Assembly: GCA_937925515.1 (NCBI GenBank) | Contig: CALALP010000026.1 | Location: forward strand, 1-33,351 | Direction of reading: 5' to 3' | DNA: 33,351 nucleotides | From: an uncultured Lachnoanaerobaculum sp. | Lineage (GTDB): Bacteria; Bacillota; Clostridia; Lachnospirales; Lachnospiraceae | In this document: positions 24,497 through 33,344 of the stretch, piece after piece | How the letters are laid out: every line of letters begins with the position of its first letter | Numbering within the stretch: position 1 is the stretch's first letter | Made by a program: the position numbers and the translations under genes | Notes under the pieces: generated by a model | Told to the model about the DNA's origin: nothing | What the model saw: the letters and a program-made list of their open reading frames with translations, nothing else | The model's database searches: none

Positions 24497-26347
24497 CTAA
24501 TTTGAACTTATATTCATTATAATACTTAGCTTTCTATCACTTCTTTGTTCCTTGGCATCAGGCAAATAAAAATCATTTGCAAACTTTAAATTCATAATAC
24601 CAAAAGGCTTAGTCTTATATACCTTTTCAGTAATATTTTCTTCTATATCAATCTGTTCCGGTTGCCCTGAATCAACTGATATATTCATAACCTGCTTTCC
24701 ATTTATCTCCCCCGGATACATAAACTCAAGTTTTACCTCTCCGGATGCCCCTGCCATTACATTTATCTCAGCCTCTTCCTCAAGCCAACCGTCCCTATAA
24801 TACCCCTTTACTATCTCACATTTCATATCTCTGTAAATGTCGGTTGCCTCAGTAAAAAGGTCATTTGCAACATCTTCTTTAAGAATAATCATATTTGGCT
24901 CTATCTGACCAATTTCTTTTATAGATTCAATATGCTTTACAGGAACTGTCCTACCCATTCTTTCCTTGTCAAAAACTTTAAAAAATGTATTTGCAGTAAA
25001 CTCTTTCATATCATAGGTATTTCCTACAATATATATTTCCTTTTCAAAAAGATTGTCCTTGTACTTACCATAAGTTTCATCAGCTAAAGAATTATATCTT
25101 TTTTGATTTGGAAATAAATATATCTTATCCATATTTTTATAAGTTAAGATTTCAATAGGCAAAATGCAAAACCCCCACATTATAACTACAACTATTGGAA
25201 TTAAATTTAAAATTCTAAGTTCTTTCTCGGGGGTTATAGCATGTAATTTCATATTTATTGTTTTTGCTATAATCATATACATATTTGCAATAAATAAAAG
25301 CATCAGGGCATAAGGTGCATAAATCCACCTCATTTCCACCCTAATTGTAACTGAACCGGAAATTAAACTCCCACCTATCATAAGTATAAAAATAATAGAG
25401 GTCATAATTGACTTATAAAATAAATTTTTATGTTTCTTTATAAGGCCAAGTGATATTATATAGTAGCTAAAAATAATTATAGCTATAAATATTCCTATAT
25501 ATACAAATATTTTTGCAAATGTCGGAAAACTACCCCAAGGTATTCCATTTAAATGCTCAGGACCTGCATTTATACCAAACATATAACCAATAGATGACAT
25601 TAGAAAACTTATAAAGCTTTTAATTGTAAACTTATCTACAACTTCAGTATTTCCCGTACCTGCAGGTAATATAGTTCCTATTGTAAATGCTCTAACTGCC
25701 TGTATAAATATAAATACTAAAAGTGTATATAAATAAGGCAGTTTCTCCTTTGATTTTCCCACAATCCTTGCAAATATAAGTACAGGTATAAGTACCATAA
25801 ATCTTTCATGTGTAAAGCAAATAAGTAAATAATAGAGTAATGCCTTGTAATAAAAACTATTTTTTCCCTCTTCTATATAAGAATAAAGATTTGAAAGTAT
25901 TGCAATCACAAATACAATACACATTGCCTCCATAAGTCCAAGTAACTGACTTATATTATAATATGCAAACCTTGAGGAAAGAAAAATAAGCCCTAGAAAT
26001 ACTGATACAATATTTGAACCTGATAATTTAACTGCAACATGATAAATATAATAAGCTATTAATGCCGCAATTATAATATTCATTGGAACAATCCAAGTTA
26101 TATTATTACCTATAATTCCAAGTTGAACCCAAGCCACAAACCAGTATACAGGACGAAATCTTATTGAATGTAGTGGAAAAACATATTCTATAAAACTTTG
26201 TTCTCCATAAAAAGACCACATATACAAATCGTCCATATATAAGCCTGAAATCCTAAAGTTTCTATATACAAAAAAGGCATAGCCCAAGAATAAACCTAAA
26301 ATCATCGCCTTTTTTAAATACTCATATTTTTTCTCAATAGTCAGCAA
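24497..26347 (-). CDS. GT-C-like integral membrane glycosyltransferase
   Basis: 616 residues with about eleven to twelve membrane segments. Directly after the first helix comes SGLYMDDLYMWSFYG, an acidic pair at the start of the first outer loop as in GT-C enzymes (GtrII/PMT-like), then IRFRPVYWF. The final 85 residues form a beta-rich soluble domain, probably outside the membrane and possibly sugar-binding. This makes it a good candidate for using the lipid-linked sugar made by the GT2 at 17819-18787. It begins one base after the stop of the larger membrane protein. I assign the fold class, not the specific linkage. Confidence 0.7.
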   Translation of the reverse strand: MLTIEKKYEYLKKAMILGLFLGYAFFVYRNFRISGLYMDDLYMWSFYGEQSFIEYVFPLHSIRFRPVYWFVAWVQLGIIGNNITWIVPMNIIIAALIAYYIYHVAVKLSGSNIVSVFLGLIFLSSRFAYYNISQLLGLMEAMCIVFVIAILSNLYSYIEEGKNSFYYKALLYYLLICFTHERFMVLIPVLIFARIVGKSKEKLPYLYTLLVFIFIQAVRAFTIGTILPAGTGNTEVVDKFTIKSFISFLMSSIGYMFGINAGPEHLNGIPWGSFPTFAKIFVYIGIFIAIIIFSYYIISLGLIKKHKNLFYKSIMTSIIFILMIGGSLISGSVTIRVEMRWIYAPYALMLLFIANMYMIIAKTINMKLHAITPEKELRILNLIPIVVVIMWGFCILPIEILTYKNMDKIYLFPNQKRYNSLADETYGKYKDNLFEKEIYIVGNTYDMKEFTANTFFKVFDKERMGRTVPVKHIESIKEIGQIEPNMIILKEDVANDLFTEATDIYRDMKCEIVKGYYRDGWLEEEAEINVMAGASGEVKLEFMYPGEINGKQVMNISVDSGQPEQIDIEENITEKVYKTKPFGIMNLKFANDFYLPDAKEQRSDRKLSIIMNISSN

Positions 26348-26348
26348 T

Positions 26349-28622
26349 TTATTTACCCCCTATATATTTATATAGTACATTTTCTCCCTTGTCCTCAACT
26401 ACTTCAAGACTTCCGTCCTCAAGCATAAATCTCACAATTTCCTCTGCCCTGGAATGACTCTCTAAGAATAAATCATTTGCAAATATATAATCTATATGTG
26501 CATAATCCAAATACTCCTTAAATATATCAAGTTTCTTTACAAGATATGGATTTCCTCCACTTCCCTCAAGGTCAGTATAACTTTGTACACTACAAGGAAA
26601 TATATATGCATCAGGTAAATTATCCATAGAAAGCAGTCTACTGTTAGGTATCAAATAATTATATATTTCTACAATATTCCTATCTTCCACCATTTCAATT
26701 CTATCTTTTCTATGATTATAAAAACCGAAACTATTGCTCTTTCCCAAATCAGAAACAATATTTACTCTAGGAGTAAAACCATACGCCCCTGCCCAGTTTG
26801 ATATTGAAGTAAATATTACTGATGAGAAAAATGCAGGTAAAACCCCTATAAACAATATAATATTGTAAATATTTTTCTTTCTAGTTTTTTTCTCAAATCC
26901 AACATTTCCAAATAGTTTTATAAACATTATTACAGTAATAATATATAGGAGCATAAAGTAATTTCCGTCAACTTGATACAAATGTTTAAGTGCATAAAGA
27001 CTTAAAAAAAGTAATGTAATAAATATTGTATACAAATACATTACTATGTAATTTTTTTCTTTTTGTTTAGCTTTTATAAAAACTATTACAGGTAGTGTAA
27101 GAACTAAAATACAAATTATTGCCCCAACTAATGAAGTAGGCATTGCTATCAAAACATGACGCATATCCTCTCCAATAGGTGCTACCAAAAATGAAAACAG
27201 CCTAAAAGCAAATCTCATGCTCTCATCATTTTCAACTGAAATTGACGGAATTTGCATTGGGTGAAAAGGATATTTTACATGAAAACCTAATTTCATGAAT
27301 ATTGTAGAAAATATCGAAGTAATAGGAAAACCTGTAATAATATAAGTTCTTAATGTAACTAAAATCGTTGGAATTAAAACAAATATAATTACTCCAAGTC
27401 TTTTCTTTATGTTCTCTATATAACATTTTCTTATAAACATTAGATATAAAAAGCTTATAACTAAAACTCCTCCAAGAAAAAATATACTTGTAGGCTTTAA
27501 CATAATTGAAAATATAAACTCACACACTGCCCATAAAAGATAGTTTTCATAAATTAGTTTATCTTCTTTTTCTTCTCTTTCAAGTGTAAGATGCTCTACT
27601 ATATCACAAACAAACATTAATTGAATTAAAAGTGTTATAATATCTGTTTTTGCAGACACTCCCATATTCATTATTGCAGGTATTGAAACAGTGATAGCAA
27701 CTGCAAAGATAGCATAAAAACTATTTGTGATTTTCATTGCAATTCTATATATCATAAGTAAGCAAAACAACATTAACACAGTTGAAAAAGCAAGCACAAA
27801 ACCATAACTTATATCAAAGTTTAAAGGCATACCTAAAATTTCAAACCCCTTTGGATAAACATAAATGTCATTTACAAAACCTAAATTCTCATAAATTCCA
27901 TTTCCATTATTAAGTATTGACCTTGTTCTTAAACCATATCTTAAACTGTCATAATCAAGTGCTATATTTAACCTGCCAACCTGCAATAAAAACATTGTAA
28001 CTATGTATGCAATAGAAAATTTAACTATAAATGAATTTTGATTATCACCACTCTTTACTTCAACACTGTTTGTATAATTAACTCCATAAGATTTATACAG
28101 TATACAAAAAAGAGCTGAAATTAAAATCATGCATAAGGTACATATCCTAATAATACCCATACTTCCTATTCTAAATATAGAAAGAACACATATAAATGTA
28201 ATATAAACTGATGAACCTACTAGAAACTCATGTGCAAAATTTAAAATAAAATCATCTCTATCATATACAAGTTTTGCTCTATATTTTATTAAAAATGCTT
28301 TCCCGATAATACTAAGCCCTATAACATAAACTACACTTATTAACATCGGAAAAAGTGCACTATGAAACCACGAAAACAACATTACAATAATAACTATTAA
28401 ATTGATTTGCATTTGTTTACTTTTAAAAATAAGCATTACCATAAATAATAGTACAAAAACCAAGGCAAGCTCAATAATCATCTGTATGCTCGCCTTGGTA
28501 TTTAATCTATCTATAAAACCGGGATTTCCCTCAATAGTGAATATAAACCCTGCAACTGTAAATATAATAAAAATAATTGAAATAAGACTTATTATAAACT
28601 TTTTACTTTGTATACGCATCAT
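26349..28622 (-). CDS. Large polytopic membrane protein, GT-C-like
   Basis: 757 residues with about fifteen or more membrane segments and a soluble C-terminal tail of about 120 residues (from MVEDRNIVEIYNYLIPNSRLLSMDN to the end). NIALDYDSLRYGLRTRSIL, where Asp-x-Asp sits in an outer loop after a helix, and NMGVSAKTDIITLL resemble GT39-like enzymes. The exact donor and acceptor are unknown. The start ATG ATG overlaps the end of the upstream GT2 by 20 bases. It is probably one of three membrane enzymes acting on the same glycan. Confidence 0.65.
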   Translation of the reverse strand: MMRIQSKKFIISLISIIFIIFTVAGFIFTIEGNPGFIDRLNTKASIQMIIELALVFVLLFMVMLIFKSKQMQINLIVIIVMLFSWFHSALFPMLISVVYVIGLSIIGKAFLIKYRAKLVYDRDDFILNFAHEFLVGSSVYITFICVLSIFRIGSMGIIRICTLCMILISALFCILYKSYGVNYTNSVEVKSGDNQNSFIVKFSIAYIVTMFLLQVGRLNIALDYDSLRYGLRTRSILNNGNGIYENLGFVNDIYVYPKGFEILGMPLNFDISYGFVLAFSTVLMLFCLLMIYRIAMKITNSFYAIFAVAITVSIPAIMNMGVSAKTDIITLLIQLMFVCDIVEHLTLEREEKEDKLIYENYLLWAVCEFIFSIMLKPTSIFFLGGVLVISFLYLMFIRKCYIENIKKRLGVIIFVLIPTILVTLRTYIITGFPITSIFSTIFMKLGFHVKYPFHPMQIPSISVENDESMRFAFRLFSFLVAPIGEDMRHVLIAMPTSLVGAIICILVLTLPVIVFIKAKQKEKNYIVMYLYTIFITLLFLSLYALKHLYQVDGNYFMLLYIITVIMFIKLFGNVGFEKKTRKKNIYNIILFIGVLPAFFSSVIFTSISNWAGAYGFTPRVNIVSDLGKSNSFGFYNHRKDRIEMVEDRNIVEIYNYLIPNSRLLSMDNLPDAYIFPCSVQSYTDLEGSGGNPYLVKKLDIFKEYLDYAHIDYIFANDLFLESHSRAEEIVRFMLEDGSLEVVEDKGENVLYKYIGGK

Positions 28623-29385
28623 AGGAACTCCTATAAGCTTTTTTTATAATATTTGATAAAAACTTAGGTAGCAGTCTATCAAACATTTCTGATTCTTCTT
28701 TACTTCTTCTATCGTCCATTATAGCAGCCTTAGTTTCAGACTCGTCATGAACTCTATATATTATAAGTGGTTTTTCTGATACTATAAACCTGCCCTCTTT
28801 TTTGGCTAACTTTACAAGCACCTCCCAATCAAGGGCAAAACTTAAGTTAGATACAAAAAGATTTTCACCACATAATTCCTTACTATAAGCACAAGACGGA
28901 CATATAATTGGATTGCCAAACCTAAGTGGCATAAGTTTTATAAAGGTTTTATCACTTAATGCTCTTATTCTAAGAGGTGTTCTTAGAAACTTTTTTATTA
29001 GCTCAATCATTCCAAATTGAATTAATTTCCCCCCCTTAGCAGTAACGGAAGATGAACAAAACAAACTCATATCAGGATATTTTTCTTTCATTTTAAGAAC
29101 TGTTTTAGCATAGTCTTTTAAATATATATCATCTTGATGTGCTATTGTTACGAGATTGGTACTTGCTTTTTCATAAGCAAAATTCCAATCTGAGCTTATA
29201 CCTGCACTTACTTCATTTACAAATACATCAATCTCATATTTAGCTGCAATTTCATCAATGTATACATTCGGTGTAGATGTACATATAATTACATCTGACT
29301 TTACACTTTGATTTATAATTGATTTTATACACCCCTCTAAAAATGGGGAATTTTTGTATGCACATATTGCAAAAGTATGTTTCAT
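28603..29385 (-). CDS. GT2-family glycosyltransferase (soluble)
   Basis: 260 residues, no membrane segments. GT-A fold start KHTFAICAYKNSPFLEGCI, then VFVNEVSAGISSDWNFAYEKA and IAHQDDIYL, in which QDD replaces the usual DxD metal motif of GT2 enzymes. ALDWEVLVKLAKK and the conserved YRVHDESET near residue 210 are also typical of GT2 (rhamnosyltransferase-like) members. It probably adds one sugar to the glycan in the cytoplasm. The donor cannot be predicted. It is second in the cluster, after the SIS-domain gene. Confidence 0.85.
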   Translation of the reverse strand: MKHTFAICAYKNSPFLEGCIKSIINQSVKSDVIICTSTPNVYIDEIAAKYEIDVFVNEVSAGISSDWNFAYEKASTNLVTIAHQDDIYLKDYAKTVLKMKEKYPDMSLFCSSSVTAKGGKLIQFGMIELIKKFLRTPLRIRALSDKTFIKLMPLRFGNPIICPSCAYSKELCGENLFVSNLSFALDWEVLVKLAKKEGRFIVSEKPLIIYRVHDESETKAAIMDDRRSKEESEMFDRLLPKFLSNIIKKAYRSSYDAYTK

Positions 29386-29413
29386 AATACTCTCATTTCC
29401 ACTTATTTAATAT

Positions 29414-30055
29414 CTATTCTGTAAAAAAATAATTTTCAAGCTCTAAGCAAAGCACATGATATATAGGAAGATGTCTTTCCTGTATTTTATAAGTTTCATT
29501 TTCAGGAACTATAATGCTTACATCAGCAATCCCCTTAAGCTTTCCACCACTCTTGCCGCTAAGGAGTATCACTTTAAGCCCTCTTGCCTTTGCCATGACT
29601 GCCGCATAGTATAAGTTCTTTGCATTTCCTGAAGTAGAAATTGCTAAAAACACATCTCCACTTCTACCATATCCTGCTACCTGTTGTGCATATGTCATGT
29701 CGGCATTTACATCATTTGCAAATGCAGTAGAAAGCCCCTGATGACCTGTAATCGCAATAGCTCTTAAAGAATCTTGTATACCGTCTGCAAGCATCTTACC
29801 AACTTCACTATCTACCTCAACAAGTGCCTCTTTTAACTCCTTTGACAAAGGCCTCCTCTTTACAAAACCTTTCATAAGCTCTCCGACTATATGTTCGGAG
29901 TCTGCACAACTTCCACCATTTCCACCAACTAAAAGCTTACCGTTATGTTCATAAGAAGTTTTCATTAACTCAAAAGCTTTAATTATATCTTCTTTTATAA
30001 CCTCAAGCTCCGGATATCTTTTTGTAACTTCGTCAATATACTTTAATTCACTCAT
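29414..30055 (-). CDS. gmhA: SIS-domain sugar isomerase, GmhA (phosphoheptose isomerase)-like
   Basis: 213 residues. GmhA converts sedoheptulose-7-phosphate to D-glycero-D-manno-heptose-7-phosphate. The sugar-phosphate loop GGNGGSCADSEHIVGELMKGF carries the His and Glu that bind zinc in GmhA. AISTSGNAKN is the second SIS phosphate site. The C-terminal YKIQERHLPIYHVLCLELE supplies the conserved Gln and His. It is the first gene of the glycan cluster, with an extended -10 promoter just upstream. The other heptose genes (gmhB, kinase, nucleotidyltransferase) are not in this window, so another sugar-phosphate substrate is possible. Confidence 0.85.
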   Translation of the reverse strand: MSELKYIDEVTKRYPELEVIKEDIIKAFELMKTSYEHNGKLLVGGNGGSCADSEHIVGELMKGFVKRRPLSKELKEALVEVDSEVGKMLADGIQDSLRAIAITGHQGLSTAFANDVNADMTYAQQVAGYGRSGDVFLAISTSGNAKNLYYAAVMAKARGLKVILLSGKSGGKLKGIADVSIIVPENETYKIQERHLPIYHVLCLELENYFFTE

Positions 30056-30089
30056 TTTATTACCTATCTTTCTATATTTAATGTTTTTA

Positions 30090-30098
30090 ATTATAGCA
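30090..30098 (-). promoter_or_regulatory. Predicted promoter of the glycan cluster
   Basis: On the minus strand, TGCTATAAT is an extended -10 (TG at 30097-30098, TATAAT at 30090-30095), 35 bases upstream of the first gene. No good -35 is visible, which is tolerated with an extended -10. Confidence 0.5.
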
Positions 30099-30205
30099 CA
30101 ACAATATTAATTTGGTCTAGGCGTGAAAACGGATAGTTATTAGTTTAAATTATTTTTTATTAGTGATATTATTACACTAAATAATAATTACAAAGGAATT
30201 AATGT

Positions 30206-31005
30206 ATGACAAATGAAGAAATATCTCTTAATACAAAAAAAGCTTTAGCAAAAGCCTTAAAAATAAGATGAGCAATATGGTGCATTTCTAAATAGTATAG
30301 ACAGTTATAAAGTACCTATTATAAACATGGTAGACTTTATCTATGACCAAATTGAAAATGGAGGACTTGAGGTAGATGAAGATATAACCAAAAATGTATC
30401 AGATATACATAAAAATATTACAGACGCTAGAAAACAACTTGAAAGTGAAAAATACTCAAGATTTGTAATTATATGGGATAAAGAACTTGAGGGAACAGAA
30501 ACACTTGGAGGAACAAACAGGAGGAGTAAAAAAGAATATAACCTTACATTTAGTTGAAAAACTTTGGAATAAGAATATTTCAAGTAAGGAAAGTATTGAC
30601 AACAAGCCAATATTACTTGCTAATTCCTATCTTTATGATAATACTTCCCTAAAAATAAATGAAGTACAGCTTGAAACTAAAACACTTTTTGGAAAGAAAG
30701 CAATTAAAAATTATAATTACAGCATTTCTCCAAATAGCCATAACCTAGAAATAGAGCTTAGAGTTTTCAATGATAACAATGCAGACACTATTGCAGTTAA
30801 AAATGAACAAGGCTATGAGATAGTCAAAAGTGAAAAAATAGGTTCTTACCTAAGCTTTAATGTTACAAGCTCAAGTGGAGAATTTATAATACTTAAAAGC
30901 CAAGAAACTAATGTAATTAAATATATTATATTTAGTTTAATCGGAATAATAGCAATAATTATATTTATAGTGTTTAAAAAATCTCTCTCAAAAAAACTAT
31001 TGTAA
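30206..31005 (+). pseudogene. Decayed coding region: TetR-like N-terminus and a frameshifted membrane-anchored protein
   Basis: Three broken frames lie in series. At 30206-30271 an ATG with AAAGGA upstream encodes MTNEEISLNTKKALAKALK, resembling the start of a DhaS-like TetR regulator, then stops. From 30267 to 30557 another frame is open (EQYGAFLNSIDSYKVPIINM onward), ending in a run of Lys/Arg. From 30487 to 31005 the +1 frame continues with a beta-rich stretch and a C-terminal membrane helix (YIIFSLIGIIAIIIFIVF) plus a KKSLSKK tail. The second and third parts may be one frameshifted gene for a protein anchored by its C-terminus. I do not recognise that family. No other gene lies between 30056 and 31354. 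Confidence 0.45.
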
Positions 31006-31151
31006 AATAATAATTATAGAGTTTTACATTAGTAGATTTTAAGCATGAAATTATATAAATAAGAGTATTTCGCAAGTTTTTAAGATAAAATATTAAATAT
31101 ATAGAATTATTGACGAAGTATTTAAATTTAATATTATTTACATGAGTATTT

Positions 31152-31211
31152 CTAAACAATATTATTTACATAATCTAACTATCATTAGTCATATTGTTTA
31201 GAATTAGATTA
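31152..31211 (+). other. Interleaved inverted repeats (pseudoknot-like) upstream of the purine permease
   Basis: CTAAACAATAT (31152-31162) pairs with ATATTGTTTAG (31191-31201). TAATCTAA (31171-31178), inside that loop, pairs with TTAGATTA (31204-31211) beyond it. The topology is that of an H-type pseudoknot or of two mutually exclusive hairpins. It is not a recognisable purine riboswitch. Confidence 0.35.
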
Positions 31212-31273
31212 TTTTCTATAAAAATAAGAATAATACTATACTCTTGAAAACTAAAAACTCATGTGCTATTCTT

Positions 31274-31325
31274 AAGTTATGAGTAAACTTTATAAATAAA
31301 GTATAAAATTTACTTAAAATAACTT
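31274..31325 (+). other. Extended stem-loop immediately upstream of the permease ribosome binding site
   Basis: AAGTTAT-GAGTAAA pairs with TTTACTT-AAAATAACTT, with an inner hairpin CTTTATAAATAAAG. It ends 20 bases before AGGAGG (31345-31350). It is AT-rich, so the stability is modest. It could influence translation of the permease gene. Confidence 0.35.
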
Positions 31326-31354
31326 GTTTAAGCAAATGAAAATCAGGAGGATTT

Positions 31355-32737
31355 ATGGAACTTTTAGAAAAGCTCTTTAAGCTTAAAGAAAGCAAAACAG
31401 ATGTAAAGACTGAAGTAATTGCAGGTATTACAACATTTATGACTATGGCATATATACTTGCAGTCAATCCGTCTGTTCTATCAGCTACCGGCATGGATAA
31501 GGGAGCATTATTTACAGCTACTGCAATAGCCTCACTAATTGGTACTCTTTGTATGGCATTTTTTGCTAACTATCCTTTCGCACTTGCCCCAGGAATGGGA
31601 CTTAATGCCTACTTTGCATATACAGTAGTCTTACAAATGGGTTATAGCTGGGAAACTGCCCTTACAGCAGTATTTATTGAAGGTATTATATTTATACTTC
31701 TTTCAGTTACCAATGTAAGAGAGGCTATCTTTAATGCCATTCCTTTAAACTTAAAATCAGCAGTAAGTGTAGGAATTGGTCTTTTTATAGCATTTATAGG
31801 TTTACAAAATGCAAAGATTGTAATAGGTGGTGCTACATTAGTTCAACTATTCTCAGTTGAAAAATATAATGAACTTCATGGTACTGCTGCAACTTTCAAT
31901 AATATAGGAATAACTGTACTACTAGCAATTATAGGTGTAATAATTACTTCTGTACTTGTTATTAAAAATATAAAAGGTAATATACTCTTAGGAATAATTA
32001 TAACTTGGGTTTTAGGTATGATTTGTCAGCTTACAGGACTATATATCCCAAATCCCGACTTAGGTGCTTATAGCCTATTCCCTAATTTTAGTAATGGTTT
32101 TTCAGTTCCAAGTATCGCACCTATATTTTTCAAATTTAATTTTAATAATATATTTTCACTTAAGTTTTTAGTAGTTATATTCGCATTTTTATTTGTAGAT
32201 ATATTTGACACTATCGGTACACTAATCGGAGTTTCCACAAAAGCAAATATGCTTGATAAAGAGGGAAAACTTCCTAAGATAAAAGGAGCTTTACTTGCAG
32301 ATGCAATAGGTACAACTGCCGGTGCAGTCCTTGGTACTTCAACAGTTACTACTTTTGTAGAAAGTGCATCAGGTGTTTCAGAGGGAGGAAGAACCGGTCT
32401 TACAGCATTTACAACTGCAATACTTTTTGGATTATCACTACTCTTATCGCCTATATTTTTAGCAGTTCCATCATTTGCTACAGCACCTGCACTCATTATA
32501 GTAGGCTTTTATATGTTTACAAATGTTATTCATATAGACCTTACAGATTTATCAGAGGCAATACCTTGCTATGTTTGTATCGCAGCAATGCCATTCTTTT
32601 ATAGCATTTCAGAGGGAATCTCTATGGGAGTTATCTCTTATGTCGGAATTAAATTACTTTCAGGAAAAACAAAAGATATAACTATACTTATGTATGTGCT
32701 TGCACTACTATTTATACTTAAGTACATCTTCCTGTAA
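31355..32737 (+). CDS. NCS2-family purine permease (AzgA/PbuG-like: hypoxanthine/guanine/adenine)
   Basis: 460 residues with 12-14 membrane segments. It has the AzgA-type hallmarks AGITTFMTMAYILAVNP (residues about 23-39), FALAPGMGLNAYFAY (about 75-89), VGIGLFIAFIGLQNA and, in the second half, FVDIFDTIGTLIGVS and TTFVESASGVSEGGRTGL, where the acidic residues bind the purine. It is a proton-coupled importer for purine bases. AGGAGG lies four bases before the ATG. The 349-base leader contains two structured segments but no canonical purine riboswitch. A terminator follows. Confidence 0.93.
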   Translation: MELLEKLFKLKESKTDVKTEVIAGITTFMTMAYILAVNPSVLSATGMDKGALFTATAIASLIGTLCMAFFANYPFALAPGMGLNAYFAYTVVLQMGYSWETALTAVFIEGIIFILLSVTNVREAIFNAIPLNLKSAVSVGIGLFIAFIGLQNAKIVIGGATLVQLFSVEKYNELHGTAATFNNIGITVLLAIIGVIITSVLVIKNIKGNILLGIIITWVLGMICQLTGLYIPNPDLGAYSLFPNFSNGFSVPSIAPIFFKFNFNNIFSLKFLVVIFAFLFVDIFDTIGTLIGVSTKANMLDKEGKLPKIKGALLADAIGTTAGAVLGTSTVTTFVESASGVSEGGRTGLTAFTTAILFGLSLLLSPIFLAVPSFATAPALIIVGFYMFTNVIHIDLTDLSEAIPCYVCIAAMPFFYSISEGISMGVISYVGIKLLSGKTKDITILMYVLALLFILKYIFL

Positions 32738-32763
32738 TTACATCAATAGATTTTAAAATTATA

Positions 32764-32809
32764 AAAGTGAGGTTTGAGTCTAATTTAAAGAGTTAAATCT
32801 CACTTTTTT
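32764..32809 (+). terminator. Rho-independent terminator of the purine permease gene
   Basis: AAAGTGAGGTTT (32764-32775) pairs with AAATCTCACTTT (32795-32806), with one G-U wobble, and is followed by a T-run (32804-32809). It lies 27 bases after the stop codon. Confidence 0.8.
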
Positions 32810-32840
32810 AATGAAGGCAGATGAATATTTTATTGGTGGG

Positions 32841-33344
32841 CTGTTATAAATTAATAAATCCATAGCCATACTTAGAGGTTATATTTACATTTCGCTTTGG
32901 TTTTATTCTAACGGTAAAATTGTAGTAACTGTAAGATGTAAAGCAATATTGCTAGTTCATGGTTTTTTCCAATTTTTAAGTAGCCCTCTTTCTTACTTTG
33001 TTTTTCTTCATATATTCTCATTGCTACATCTGCTACATACTCTAACCTCTTAGTTAAATCACTATTTAAAAGCTCTACTTTACCTCTCTTTATTTCTCTA
33101 TATATAGTCCTCTCTAATACCCCTATCTGCTCTGCTATATATTTCCTAGTCTTACCAAGTTTTAAATAAACTTCTATCTGACTTCTTTCTATTAATGTTA
33201 AGTGTTTACCTTTTTCTCTTTTTCTTGTATAATCATTTATAGACATCAAACAATAACTCCTTTTCATTTCTTAGCAGTAATGAATTTATCATAGTTTTTG
33301 TTTGATGTCTTTTATTTTTTTATACTGACACTTTATTTTACAAC
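32841..33344 (-). mobile_element. Internally deleted IS30-family element (about 0.5 kb)
   Basis: The element contains the start and the last codons of an IS30-type transposase with the middle missing. Its probable ends are CTGTTATAAATTAATAAA (from 32841) and, on the minus strand, GTTGTAAAATAAAGTG (33344-33329), which match imperfectly. The window ends seven bases later, so the exact right border and any target duplication cannot be judged. Its size is about half that of a full IS30 element or less. Confidence 0.55.
32903..33246 (-). pseudogene. IS30-family transposase, N-terminus plus remnant of C-terminus
   Basis: The first about 90 residues are the HTH_38-type DNA-binding domain of IS30 transposases (YTRKREKGKHLTLIERSQIE, then KLGKTRKYIAEQIG and RTIYREIKRG, then SDLTKRLEYVADVA and KIGKNHELA). 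The frame then runs on for about a dozen residues and stops at 32908. In another frame the same bases encode ALHLTVTTILPLE, ending at 32903, which resembles the C-terminal end of such transposases. The catalytic DDE core is therefore deleted and the product cannot transpose by itself. ATG at 33246 is the natural start; an in-frame ATG at 33267 lies on the ribosome site. Confidence 0.7.

Noticed and set aside
30341..30610. Minus-strand frame across the decayed region
   Set aside because: It has no ribosome site and no family resemblance. The plus-strand frames have more protein-like composition.
31006..31354. Purine riboswitch upstream of the NCS2 permease
   Set aside because: The conserved TCTACC-type loop and matching P2/P3 stems are not present on either strand.
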